Shown here one piece after another: positions 36,939 to 47,839 of a stretch of 64,000 bases of DNA. The notes under the pieces are model-generated. The model was not told the origin of the DNA. It searched no databases and saw only the letters and a program-made list of their open reading frames with translations. Within the stretch, counting starts at the first letter, position 1; the number at the start of each line of letters is the position of its first letter. This stretch comes from Diadema setosum. Taxonomy: Eukaryota; Echinodermata; Echinoidea; Diadematoida; Diadematidae. A program made the translations under genes and the position numbers. The stretch is taken from contig NC_092705.1 in the NCBI RefSeq assembly GCF_964275005.1, forward strand, positions 17,449,385-17,513,384, given 5' to 3'.

Positions 36939-37446
36939 ACCCTAACTAGGCGGGGGGGGGGGAATTAAAATCAATCAATAACATATTTTCTTGTTGGGAA
37001 CAATGTCGCGGACAAATTTCATCGAAAAAACAATGAAAAACATAAAGTCGAGAAAACAAAGAAATACATAAGAAATTCAAAAAACAATACAATACTTCAG
37101 AAATTTTTTTCTGTTGGCACAATTTTTTCTCTTACATTTGCTAAGGACACTAAAAAGAATATTTACACAAAAATGTGCCTGTTTTGAGCTTTATTTAGTG
37201 ATTTATACCAAATTGTCTGATTTCATGCATCATTATGTATAAATTAGCATAATTTAGCATAAATGATAATTTTGTATAAAAAAAATTAACTTCATGGTAC
37301 TTTAGATTACGTCATAGGCAATGTATGTGCCAATTTCCGTCGCGATCGCGCGGCCGACGGCCGAAATTTGGAGGGGGGCCTCCGATTCCCCCCCCCCCCC
37401 CACACCGGCTTTATCATTTTCCTAAATAGCCCGGCCTAGTTAGGGT
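36939..37446. mobile_element. MITE family 3 (CCCTAACTAGGC ends)
   Basis: The left end ACCCTAACTAGGC followed by a G-run is mirrored at the right end by a C-run and GCCCGGCCTAGTTAGGGT. The inside is A/T-rich and non-coding with a CGATCGCGCGGCCG patch. About 508 bases. Target duplication not clear (TTA on the left, AGA on the right). Confidence 0.65.
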
Positions 37447-37449
37447 AGA

Positions 37450-38630
37450 AAACTGTAACAAATTCTTATTGTTTAGAGGCCGCTATCCAAGTCAAGCAAA
37501 CTACTTATCGCTAACAGTCTCCTCCACCTGTATATTTTAAGACACTATAAAATATATGTACTACACACCTAATCATTTATTTGTTTTTATTATTATCGTT
37601 TATATTTAAATTAGAAAATGCTTGATTTTGTTACACTGACTTCTTTCTTACAGGGGAAGAAACAAAACAAACTATAAATGAAAATCTATAGTACTAATAT
37701 GTATTAGCATGATTGGAAAAATTTCATCACCTTATGTTTGCACTGGCATTTTGAAAATTCTTGTCAGAGAATTAAGAAAACAAGATATAATTTACGAGAC
37801 TAGAAGTAGTATTTTCTCTCTAAATCCTATAATTTGCCAATCGTAGATACGGAATGTTGCTCTTTAGTCAATTTCTTGAATTTTTGTGTTTTCATAGAAG
37901 AAAATTAACTTCAAAAAAGAGAAGGAAACACTGCACTTACTTCAGACAATTCTAATATAAATATGATACATGAAGCGCTTTGACGAGATCTATCATTTAA
38001 GCACAGTCCCCAAAGAGTAAACCCTACTGCTTATCAATATTGTGGTTCCTATTTTTCATGAGCATACAAACGGATTAAAATACCGTTATTGATCGAACGA
38101 ATCAATGGTAATGCAAAATGCAGTACCAGACGATAATATCAACTTATCATCATCCATTGGGAATACATCGTAACTGCTAAATTTGCTCGTATGCAAACCA
38201 AATGATTATAAACTCGGTTACCACCCAAGCTTGGAGGACGCTCGACGTCCAGCAAGTGAGCTTTCTTCGACATCAAATTAAATAAACACCTAAAATGGAT
38301 TGAATCGGCTGTATTCAGACTTTACTTCCATTGCCTTTCAATTACCAACATGTAATTGTAAATTACTTCTCGGTACATAACACAACTGCGAAATGCAAGG
38401 TATAAAGCACGATTATCAAAGCTCCTCTCTTTATACTCTGTCACCGGTGGCATGAGAGTGAACGTTTGAAATGCTTTGCATTTGATTTAATCGCACTGAG
38501 AACACATAGTGCTTCTATCAGAATTCACAGTTTTTTTTTCCTTCTTCTTCTGTTTCCTCCTTCTCAGAAGAATGAAGAGTTGCTACCAGCTGCCGCTCCA
38601 TAACATTTTTTTTTTTCAATCCTGCTAGCC

Positions 38631-38671
<41 letters not shown>

Positions 38672-38727
38672 TCCCGTAAAGGTACATCTTTCTCCGGCGA
38701 TGTTGTTCATGTGCTTCTAACAGTCTA
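37450..38727. other. 3' flank of gene A with long poly-A on the minus strand
   Basis: No gene recognised. On the minus strand a run of about 40 A (plus coordinates about 38631-38670) begins roughly 60 bases after gene A's stop codon, with no AATAAA before it. Confidence 0.5.
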
Positions 38728-39501
38728 CTAGCCGCCACGGAGTCGTAGATGGGTCTGCACGGTGTCACCCTCCCTGATTCCGGCATCCCACAAACTGGCT
38801 GGGCCGCTAAGTTGGCTACCTTGGAATGTTACATACATTTGGTTCTGTGAGAATCGGAGGTGGTCAGCAACCAAGCGAACGAAATTGTCTTGACTCATTC
38901 CCAGTGGAACGTTTAGTTTTAATGTCTCTCGTCGATCGGGCCTTTGCACATGAACGGGGACCTGTTGAAAAAAAAAAAAGTTGTAACTAGGGCTTATTAA
39001 AAGAGGAAATGAAGCGACCATCCAATGTATTTGCAGTATTTTTTGTGGCTATTCCCCTCACGCACAAGAGTGCCGCAAATTATGTCATTCTTATGACAGC
39101 AATTGTTATACTTAACACATTGAAAAGTCACAATACTAACTGGTTGTAAAAGAAACATAATGTTGAAGGAACCCGAGTAAAGAGAAAAGCAATTAAAGTA
39201 TTAATAATCTAACCTTAAGAACGAAAATGTAGACACCTATCATATCATGGCACTTAAATCATCACTATTGCCAATGTAGTTTAATCACGTATTGCAGTTC
39301 TAAATCTCTCTCTCTTTTTCCTTGGTAACTGTGATTTGCTTCAAATCTTGATATTACCAAGGTACCGTCCCTTCTGGAAATAGCAAGAAAACACGCAGCT
39401 GCATCATTATAGTATCGCGCACGAGTGTCATTACTTACCGGTTTCTTTAGATGTGGCTCGTTGATGATGCCTCCTGGTGGCGGAACTTGTTTAGAAGTCA
39501 T
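38728..39501 (-). CDS. Gene A: ubiquitin-like protein ending in LRLRGG
   Basis: Exon 1 39501-39439 encodes 21 residues (MTSKQVPPPGGIINEPHLKK then P; GTAAGT donor). Exon 2 38961-38728, after TTTTTCAACAG, encodes 77 residues starting VPVHVQRPDRR and ending D-A-G-I-R-E-G-D-T-V-Q-T-H-LRLRGG-stop. Phase 0, 98 residues. Exon 2 is a complete beta-grasp domain of ubiquitin size. The mature GG end needs no processing, and R-L-R before GG suits a ubiquitin-type E1. By eye alignment the I44 patch position is Thr, K48 is Ser and K63 is Glu, so it is not ordinary ubiquitin. The disordered N-terminal tail recalls SUMO or ISG15-like modifiers. ATG 39501 was chosen because no upstream in-frame ATG exists and its context matches gene D. 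Confidence 0.85.
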
Positions 39502-39613
39502 TGTTGCTGAAATGTTGGTAGCTGTCTTCAAAATTTAGGATATGAAAATCACTTCGGTCCCTCACTGTGTCGATCTGTGTCTAATCTGTGTTTTATCTGA
39601 TCTAGGAGCTCCC

Positions 39614-39674
39614 TTTATAGTAAAAGCCGACGCCCTAATTGGGTATGACGTCTCACTGCAGTTTGGGGATTTCC
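39614..39674 (-). promoter_or_regulatory. Gene A promoter: TATA, TGACGTC, kappaB-like site
   Basis: On the minus strand, moving away from the gene: TATAAA at 39619-39614, an ATF/CRE-like AGACGTCA at 39653-39646, and GGAAATCCCC (kappaB consensus GGGRNNYYCC on the plus strand: GGGGATTTCC) at 39674-39665. The same order and near-equal spacing occur upstream of genes B and C. Confidence 0.65.
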
Positions 39675-39699
39675 ACTTCGAGATTTTTCGAATTTTCTC

Positions 39700-40340
39700 G
39701 AGACATTAAAGACAATCAGAACAACAATGAAAATGAAGAATTCTAATACTAGAATTAAACAGCGTTGATATCAATATCGCAATTTAACGTGTATACTTTG
39801 TTAGTTGTAAGCATTGTATTTTTTTTTACCAAACTAAATGTTACTGAGATGTTTTTCACAAATTTACCTCTGCCTGTTGAAGCTACATATTTGGCTGACG
39901 TTGGTATCGTAACGTAATAATAGCTAATAAGTTATCTCTGGTTTTTCGTGGGGTTTTCATTTAATTTTGTAATATCATTCACAATTTTGAATGATATTGC
40001 AAAATTGGATCTAACAGACAAAAAAAAAGTTAAAGAAAGATCTTCGTTATCACTTTGAACTAAAGTGGAACGGCATATTTGACGTTATTTTAGTTATTAT
40101 CTTGCTTTGGAAAGCGTGTTATACCCCGAAGTATGAAATCAAATTGATGATGTCTCTTTCAGGACTAAGTCCTGAAAAAGAGGATCTCATATCCTGTCAA
40201 AACTTCAGTGCTCTAGGAGACTGTACGGTCCAAAGGAAATAAGATGTTGGAGCGGAGATAGTATCCGCTTTGATCATCGGAAACTACGCCAATCACTAAT
40301 ATTATGATAAATGTGAGGAGCTGCTCAGACAAGGTATACG
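39700..40340. other. Gene A far upstream
   Basis: Nothing recognisable apart from short repeats such as the ATATTGCAAAATT / AATTTTGAATGATAT pair near 39970-40010. Confidence 0.4.
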
Positions 40341-40415
<75 letters not shown>

Positions 40416-40595
40416 ATGACGAAGTGGGGTACTAATGTATTTCAGTCCAACAGTGCTATTTATTCAGACCAAATTTTCGACGAATACATACGTATTGACA
40501 AGACGAGGAAGACGTATATATTCGTCGAAAATTTGGTCTAAATAGTTAGCACTGTTGGACTGAAATGCATTACTACCCTACTTCGTTACCTTTTC
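40341..40595. mobile_element. (TA)n followed by an inverted pair of Penelope-like ends
   Basis: A TA tract (about 40341-40413) is followed by two inverted arms: about 40415-40482 contains CAGTCCAACAGTGCTATTTA and GACCAAATTTTCGACGAATA, and about 40508-40592 its near reverse complement. On one strand the arm reads CGAAAATTTGGTCT.AATA, like the tail at 62.88 kb (CGAAAATTTGAGTTG..AATAAA). Terminal fragments only. Confidence 0.5.
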
Positions 40596-40599
40596 TGTA

Positions 40600-40784
40600 C
40601 TGGTACCAACACGCGGACTACAAGTATCATTTTACATACATAGATATACATTTATATTGCTTTTCCTTAATATAGTTTAAGTTGGGCATATGAACGACAA
40701 ACTTGACTGTTTGGACTTATCGATGCACTGTGTCTTTCAGTTTCAATCAATGCTACCAAAGCAGTTCCCTAGTTCCCCTTGAAG

Positions 40785-40828
<44 letters not shown>

Positions 40829-42914
40829 CAGAGAGACAGACAGACAGACAGAGAGGCGAGGGAGGGAAGGACCATTGCACAATAGTGCACTAGCGATACG
40901 CTACGGCTGACACGAGTATTACTTTGTCGCTGAGGAAGTCAGAGTGCTCTACGAGATACTATTCATCGGCTAAATATAGAACTCAGCAGATAATTTATGC
41001 GCGAACTGTGGACTGTACGCAAATATTCGTCACTGCAAATCATAATCGATCCATACTTGTCTATCGATTCTGATGTGCCTCTTTCGCGAAATACGAAATG
41101 AAGCTTCAGCCCATGTGCCTCTCACGAAATGAAGCTTCAGCCTTATCGATAGCCCAATTGTTTAAGTTTGTCTGTTTTTTAGTCAAACCTGTTGATATTA
41201 TGTGTAATGACTGGCTCCATTTGAGCTTCTTTCTGTATACATTTTTGTATCTTTTTCAATGAAAGAGACTGAGATGATCATTTTTCAACTGCGGAATTAA
41301 ATGTTTGTGCATGCACACACACAGAAGTACATCAGCGCACACTCCCCCAACGCAATAAACTCACATTAGATGTTATGAAATACATAGTTTAGCAAACAGT
41401 CGGTAACGAACTTTATTGGAACTTCAACTGCTACCACTTAGTCTTATCATAACCATTTCCTTCCAATGATACATTCATAAACATTTTGTACCTATGCTTT
41501 TTGAGAGGTTTGTTGTTTTAGTAGTGTCATAATTGTTATTAAAGTACGACATTAATTGACATAGTAATCCGACATGACACATCATACATAAAAAATCTAC
41601 CAATACCTGTAAATTGCATGAAGGCAGAAATTTGGTCACAGAAGCACAGTCTGAGGTAATTGGGTAACCTGTTTTAAAGTTATGAATTGTATGAAAATTC
41701 AGTTCTGCAGTCGCAGGGTAAGACGACTACGACAGACTGTGGTGTCATGGAAAACGATTTGAATGTTATGTCATGTTCGTAACTAGACTCTAATTTCGTA
41801 TTATTTTGGGCACATGTAGTATACTACGACATCGCCTCTTTGTGGACATCGGTACTTTAATGAATGGGTGCCCTACACTGTAATAACATGTTAGGGATAT
41901 GAAACATTTGTTTTTTCCGATATTCAAATTCAAATTCAAATCTCCGACTCCCTTCCGTGATAGGAATCGTGTCTGCGAAACAATCTGAGTTTAACATAGC
42001 AAACAGTACTTGTATTTGTACTTGTTATTTGTACTTGTTATTTTATCTTTTACCGATGTCAATCACCAGAAAGTAAGTGGAAATGTGTAATTTTTTCCCC
42101 TTTTTCGGGTGGGAGGAGGCTTGACAAAATGCCAACAAGATAAAACAAAATGAGTCTTATCAATTTTAGCTTCAATTTCTATGTTTCGGGTCACTGTACA
42201 CGTATAATAGTATCTCATTACACCCCATACGCATTACAATTGCCGTATACTACTTACAGCATTATTCAAATAGCAAGAACGCACACGTGCCTAGTCGTCA
42301 ACCAACCTGTTGGAGTCTAGTAAATGAAAATACACCGGTAAATTTTGTGTCAGATTGTTACTGCATACTTGATCTAGGTGGAATTATACAATTAAACGAC
42401 AAAGGGCAGGCAGAAACTAGTGGGGTGGGGGTCGGTATTTTGGCCAATAAGAACAAAAGAACGCCGATCTTTTACACGTGCGAGAGAGTCTCATATCCAT
42501 ACCTACCGTAGTATGAGTGTCATAAATGCTTACATAAAAAATACATTAAAAAACTTAGACTTGTAGAGAAATAAGGAAAGGGAAACGCCAACTCTAAATT
42601 ATAAAATATCTGCTAAAGACATTTAATCGAATTGTGTATTGTTGACGCCGATACTGGATCATCATTTAATTCGGTGGTTTTGTTTTGTTTTGTTTTGTTT
42701 TAAACTCTGATTAGTATGAATAGAATCAGTGTCACTGTAGCCGGGTATTTGGGGTTCATGATTCAAGATTCGAATTTATATACACTTCCATCAAATAAAC
42801 AAAGAAATTATGTACATTGCATATGTACAGGATATTTGTAATAATTGCTGAATGTGATTTGACAAAGTACATATAATAATGAGTAGCAAATGAAAAAACG
42901 AAATTATATCTTCG

Positions 42915-42970
<56 letters not shown>

Positions 42971-43230
42971 CGTATAATACAAGTTAACTAAGGATGGGGA
43001 TGGAAATGAGAAGCAAAGCTTGCACGATGGGACCCTCAGAAAATACACAAGACAGCAATATAAAACAAAATGAAACCAACTGATCTCAACTGACATGGAA
43101 TCAAAATAACTGGGAAGGGAAAGAGAAAGAAAAAAAGAAAGAAGAAAACAAAAGTGGTTGAAGTGGTATGTAGTGAAATGTATAGGAGGAGCCGGCATTG
43201 TTGTTATTGGATCGTTCGGATGACATGTTG

Positions 43231-43265
<35 letters not shown>

Positions 43266-44042
43266 TGTGTGTGTGTGTGTGTGTATACATGTTACTGGGG
43301 AAATACGTGGGGATGGTAGGGGCTAGGTAGATGTAGTTAGGTTATAGTAGACTACTGGTTAAGAGGTTAGGCAGGAATATGGTTTATACACATATGGTTG
43401 TTTTGTTTTGTACGGGGGGGGGGGAGGGAGTAGATTGATAGGTGAAATTAAAATGATGAGTTTTGCTTGGCTAAATTAAGCATGCTTTTTGTATGACATG
43501 TTTGGGGAATGCTGTACTCTCAACGGAATGAAAGAGAATTTATGTAATGAAGCGGAGATTGAGAAATCTGGTCAAGTTGATCAAGACATTGTTTTCTATT
43601 TTAAGAGTTATACTTAATCTGATATTTTTATGTATATAGTTTGTGCTCTGCAAAAAAAAAACAAAAAAAAAACAAAAAGGAAGTTATGTTAAGGAAAAAA
43701 AAGATTTAGTAGCACATTCTCTTTGTGGGTGTATGTGTTATAAGGCACATTTAGATTGGCTTGATTAGGCTGATCAGAATAGCTTTTCCTGAGAGTACTG
43801 CAGAATTTCATGTCATTTTTCTTATAAAAACATGGTATGATTGGGAAAAAAACCAAGTATATTGTACTGTATGCTTGAAAAATGATTCAGCAGCACATAT
43901 TTTGTTGTTGGTAATATTAAATTCATTGTTAATATGGATTGAATATTGAATGAAACTCAAATAAAGAATATTATGAAACAAAATACACACACACACACAA
44001 CACACACACACACATACACACAACCACACACACACACACACA

Positions 44043-44082
<40 letters not shown>

Positions 44083-44122
44083 CATGTATATATGTCTACA
44101 CATATATATACACACACATATA
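40600..44122. other. Intergenic between gene A and MITE copy 3
   Basis: (CA)n at 40788-40826; a recurring block at about 41040-41160 (AATCGATCCATAC...) also at about 50970 and 54610; another at 41300-41660 shared with 22760-23120; another at 42270-42540. (TA)n/(GA)n at 42917-42970; (GT)n at 43231-43285; (CA)n and (TA)n at 43985-44080. No supported gene; the 135-codon minus frame at 42791-43198 is low complexity. Confidence 0.5.
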
Positions 44123-44813
44123 TGTGACCCTGCACCTCAAACAAAAAGTCGCCAGACATGAATTTTTAGTTAAGACCATTATTCTAAAAGAGCAGACTTT
44201 AAGCTTCAAAATGATGTATAACTCAAATCAAATGGACTCTCCTAACCTATCTAAATATTGGGAAGAAAGCACAAACTCAGGAAAAGTGTGAAGTGAGAAA
44301 AGAGGCTCTGAAGTACAGTGTCTATTCAAGCGCTTAATCTTTACCAAACCGTGCTGGCTGTGCGATAAATGGGACAAAAAACAGGAAGTAAACCACCAGA
44401 GTAACAACAATGAACGGATTCTTAGATTAAACTGAAATTAGGCAGGCCTTATTAACACATTCTGTCCATAATTAATGCCAACGTTCAAAGCAGTAGCACT
44501 ATCCTTTCAAAAGTTATCAGAGTTGAAAGTGAAGAGTGTGGACAAGGTTTTTCAGAAATGAAAAGGGGATTCTAAAGTCACACCTAATCCCACTATTCTA
44601 CCAAAAATGTTCGAGATAAACTGCTATTAAAACAAACACACTTTCCTGCCCGTTCTATGATACCATATTTTAGCATAATGTAAAAGAAGACCCGCTCTTT
44701 CAGAAAATATGAAAAAGTCAAGTTCGGCTAGGTTGACCCATTTCACTTATTTTCAGTTCTCACGCAAAATCAGTGTGTGCGACTTTATGTTCGTTTTGAG
44801 TTGCACGGTCACA
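44123..44813. mobile_element. MITE family 1, copy 3, full length (691 bp)
   Basis: Same ends and exact length as copy 2, with only scattered differences. Preceded by CACACATATA and followed by TTATGTATATA, so again in TA-rich DNA. The two copies are probably recent relative to the cluster duplications. Confidence 0.9.
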
Positions 44814-44830
44814 TTATGTATATAAATATG

Positions 44831-44949
<119 letters not shown>

Positions 44950-46738
44950 TAATACCTGAAGAACTACTGAACTTTCAACATATTTGTTATAGACCACTTT
45001 TCTACACTCATCACAAAATGACATAAAGATTATGCTTTTATAAAAACACTTCATTTCGTAAAGATTTCATTTGCCATGTCAGACGATATATTTTGCAGTT
45101 GTTATGCGAATTTAGTCTAGTCTTGTCGTTCTTCAATGAAGAATGCTTACACGATAAGCGAATCCTTTCACTTATATTTTAGATAACGGTGTAGGTGATT
45201 AAGTCTGCGGCGAATTACATGTCCCAACAGTCAATATTCAGTATGCTGACGTGTATGTAATCAGCAAATTCCCCTGTAGTGAACACACACACAACGCATA
45301 TATGTATATATATTTGTGTGTGTGTGTATGTGTGTGTGTGCGCTCGCGTGTGTTAATGCTTAGCTGTATTTAATTTTTTTTTTATTGTGTGTACGTTTAA
45401 AAGTATAACATGGCTACGTAGGATGAGCTGAATCTCCGACCAGAGTGAATAATCAAATGGAATGAATGATTAATTAATTTATTGATTTATATCTGTATTT
45501 AATTCTGGTGTGTTTTTTTTTTTCAAACACTAAGCAGAAGAAAGCTATGTAATCAACAGCAAATGGAAGTTTACTTACATTTGTATGCATGACTCTGAGA
45601 ATTATAATAGTCCACCTTAGCAAGACATCATTATAACTACGATTTCAGTGAGGAATACAATCACAGAAGAATGCCATTTCCGCACATGATTTGATAACAA
45701 TTGTCAGATACCGTACAAGTGAGGTTGGATTAATCGATGTAAACTCATTTGCAATTCATTATTCTTGATTGAGTTATTATCTAAATACAGGTGAAAACGA
45801 AGGTATAATACTAGGTGTTGTTCTCTTACTTTTATCAAGGATGTAATCACAAACGTTATTAGGACTTTACAGTCATTCAGTATTATACAGCGGAATGGAT
45901 TCCTGTTTGATTCTTCTGCATGACTATTTAGAAACAATTAACAGTTAATCGCCAACCAGCCACCAAAGATATGATTTTTGGTATGAACGGGATAGGTCTG
46001 ATTCTCCTTTTTCGTATTTCTGATTTTTTTTTCAAATATAGTTTTCAACGTGGGAATGCTAATCAGCATATATCATAATATAAAACGGCGACCAGCAGGT
46101 ACGTTGAATGCTCCCCAGGGAGTGGAGAGGGAGCACTGTCAGTGCCAGTTGCAAATATCCAGTGACCAGTGTAATAATAGTATGTAAGTGCACTGAGCAC
46201 TCTACAGAGTGGATTTGAGACAATACAAATTACATGTTATAGTCAATATTATTATCGTTATCACTACCATTTCTTTTTCATCATGGTTACTGTAATCATT
46301 TACTGTCTCTTTACTTTGCTCGCCTCCTACAATTTGTCAGATGTTGTTTAATTATGACTTTATACAAGTTCAAGTTCAAATTAGAATAACATGTATACAA
46401 AAAGAACCAGGTCCACCGTTTCATTGAAAATGAATGGCAGGTTTAGACACGTACATGCATGGGGTAAGAAAAAACACAATACTAACATTTACATTACTAC
46501 AACCCAAAATATTCCTATCATATCAATCATTCAATCAAATATCAATACATATACTATTTCTACATTATACTGTTGTCTTATTTTTAAGGATAGGCTCCTT
46601 AGCGTTGACACTGCTCTAGCAGAGTGCCCTTTCATTAACATTACCACGTAGTTGCCAGATACCCAATAATCAACTCGCGTAAAAATGGCATGCTATTGTA
46701 GATAACACTATCTTCCCCGTGGACGTTGACAAGTTGAA
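44950..46738. other. 3' flank of gene C
   Basis: (GT)n at about 45315-45350. No coding sequence I can support. About 46600-46680 aligns weakly with 57530-57610 in the 3' flank of gene B. Confidence 0.45.
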
Positions 46739-46806
46739 GGAATCAAACCTGGGACCTCAGATGGACAGTCAATTGGCATATATCCACTATGCCATAGTAC
46801 CGCGAT
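46739..46806 (-). ncRNA. tRNA-derived (SINE-like) fragment
   Basis: On the minus strand a perfect pol III A box, TGGCATAGTGG (46794-46784), is followed 34 bases on by a B box, GGTTTGATTCC (46749-46739; one mismatch to GGTTCGANTCC). Spacing fits a tRNA. The acceptor stem does not close, so it is a tRNA-derived repeat head or tRNA pseudogene, not a working tRNA. Confidence 0.6.
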
Positions 46807-46988
46807 ATTATTGTCTTTCTCGTTCATTTGTCGTCCGCTGTATCAAAGATTCCGCGACAGCTGCAGTCCTTCAAAAAGTATACAGATGTATAGAAGAGCT
46901 GCAGTCGATAAGGTATAAAAACTTTTCTTTGCCTTTAGTTCATCGCAAATACCATTTTACTGCATTATGTAGATACATTAACTTTGTT

Positions 46989-47653
46989 TCAAGAAACATT
47001 GCAGTCGCAGTATGAGCTCACGTACACAGACACAGTGTCACCCTCCGTAATTCCTGCGTCATCAAGAGTTTCCATACCGCTAAGCTTGATGCCCTTAAAC
47101 TTCACGGAGATTCGGTTCCGTGCGATGTCGATATGATCGGAGACAAGATCAATGAAATATTCCTGAGGTGTTCGAAGGTCGACGTTCAGGCTATACTTTC
47201 GTCCGGTATTGTAAACTCTGATGACAACCTGTTGAAGTTTGAATATTCAGATATGAGTTTTCATGCTGATGGAATTCAGTAATTTGCAAAATATTATTGC
47301 AATATTACTTCGATCCCTCCTTTTTTTAGATATTCAAACATTAATACTTCAGTAATTTGGCGTTATTCTTTGTGGTTGCCATAACGTGTCATAGAGACAT
47401 AAAAAAGAGGTTACATCGTATAGTCATTCAACATAGAATAATAATCCTAATAATAACAGATACAGAAAAGGTGCCTGTAAATCTACTTTGCCTGAAGAAA
47501 AAAAAATGAAATCGTTCAGGATGTAACATCGAAAAAAAAAAACTTACTCCTGAATTTGTATTTCTCGTTCAAAATGAAGTGGCAACCTCCCTTTCAAAAT
47601 GGTTAACAGCGAGAGTCGATGCTTACCGGTCTCTTGCGACTTGGCTCGTCCAT
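46989..47653 (-). CDS. Gene C: ubiquitin-like protein without the GG tail
   Basis: Exon 1 47653-47627 encodes only MDEPSRKRP (GTAAGC donor). Exon 2 47228-46989, after TTCAACAG, encodes 79 residues beginning VVIRVYNTGRKYSLNVDLRT, through FKGIKLSGMETLDDAGITEG, and ending D-T-V-S-V-Y-V-S-S-Y-C-D-C-N-V-S. Phase 0, 88 residues, fully open. It is clearly a paralogue of genes A and B over the fold, but the RLRGG end is replaced by SSYCDCNVS, so it could not be conjugated through a diglycine. Either a free-standing Ubl, a competitor of the other two, or an early pseudogene; the intact promoter and frame favour a still-used gene. The leader has lost about 36 bases compared with gene B. Confidence 0.75.
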
Positions 47654-47769
47654 AGTGGTTTAAGTGTTTGCAATTTGTTCAAAATGCACAATTTAAAACA
47701 AAAATATGAACCGTATGTTTGCACGACTAAGCAGCCCCAACTGATGTGTGCACTTATTTTGATACCAGC

Positions 47770-47833
47770 TTTATATATGAAGGCGCCGAAGCGCTAAGTT
47801 TGGGGTGACGTCTTTCTAGTTCGGGGATTTTCC
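47770..47833 (-). promoter_or_regulatory. Gene C promoter: TATA, TGACGTC, kappaB-like site
   Basis: TATAAA (minus) at 47775-47770, TGACGTC at 47806-47812, GGGATTTTCC at 47824-47833 (full match to GGGRNNYYCC). Same layout as genes A and B. Confidence 0.65.
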
Positions 47834-47839
47834 ACCAGA

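Noticed and set aside
42791-43198. 135-codon minus frame
   Set aside because: Low-complexity Leu/Ser and Tyr/Ile runs from simple repeats.
46739-46806. A functional tRNA gene
   Set aside because: A and B boxes are present but the acceptor stem does not pair and the B box has a mismatch.
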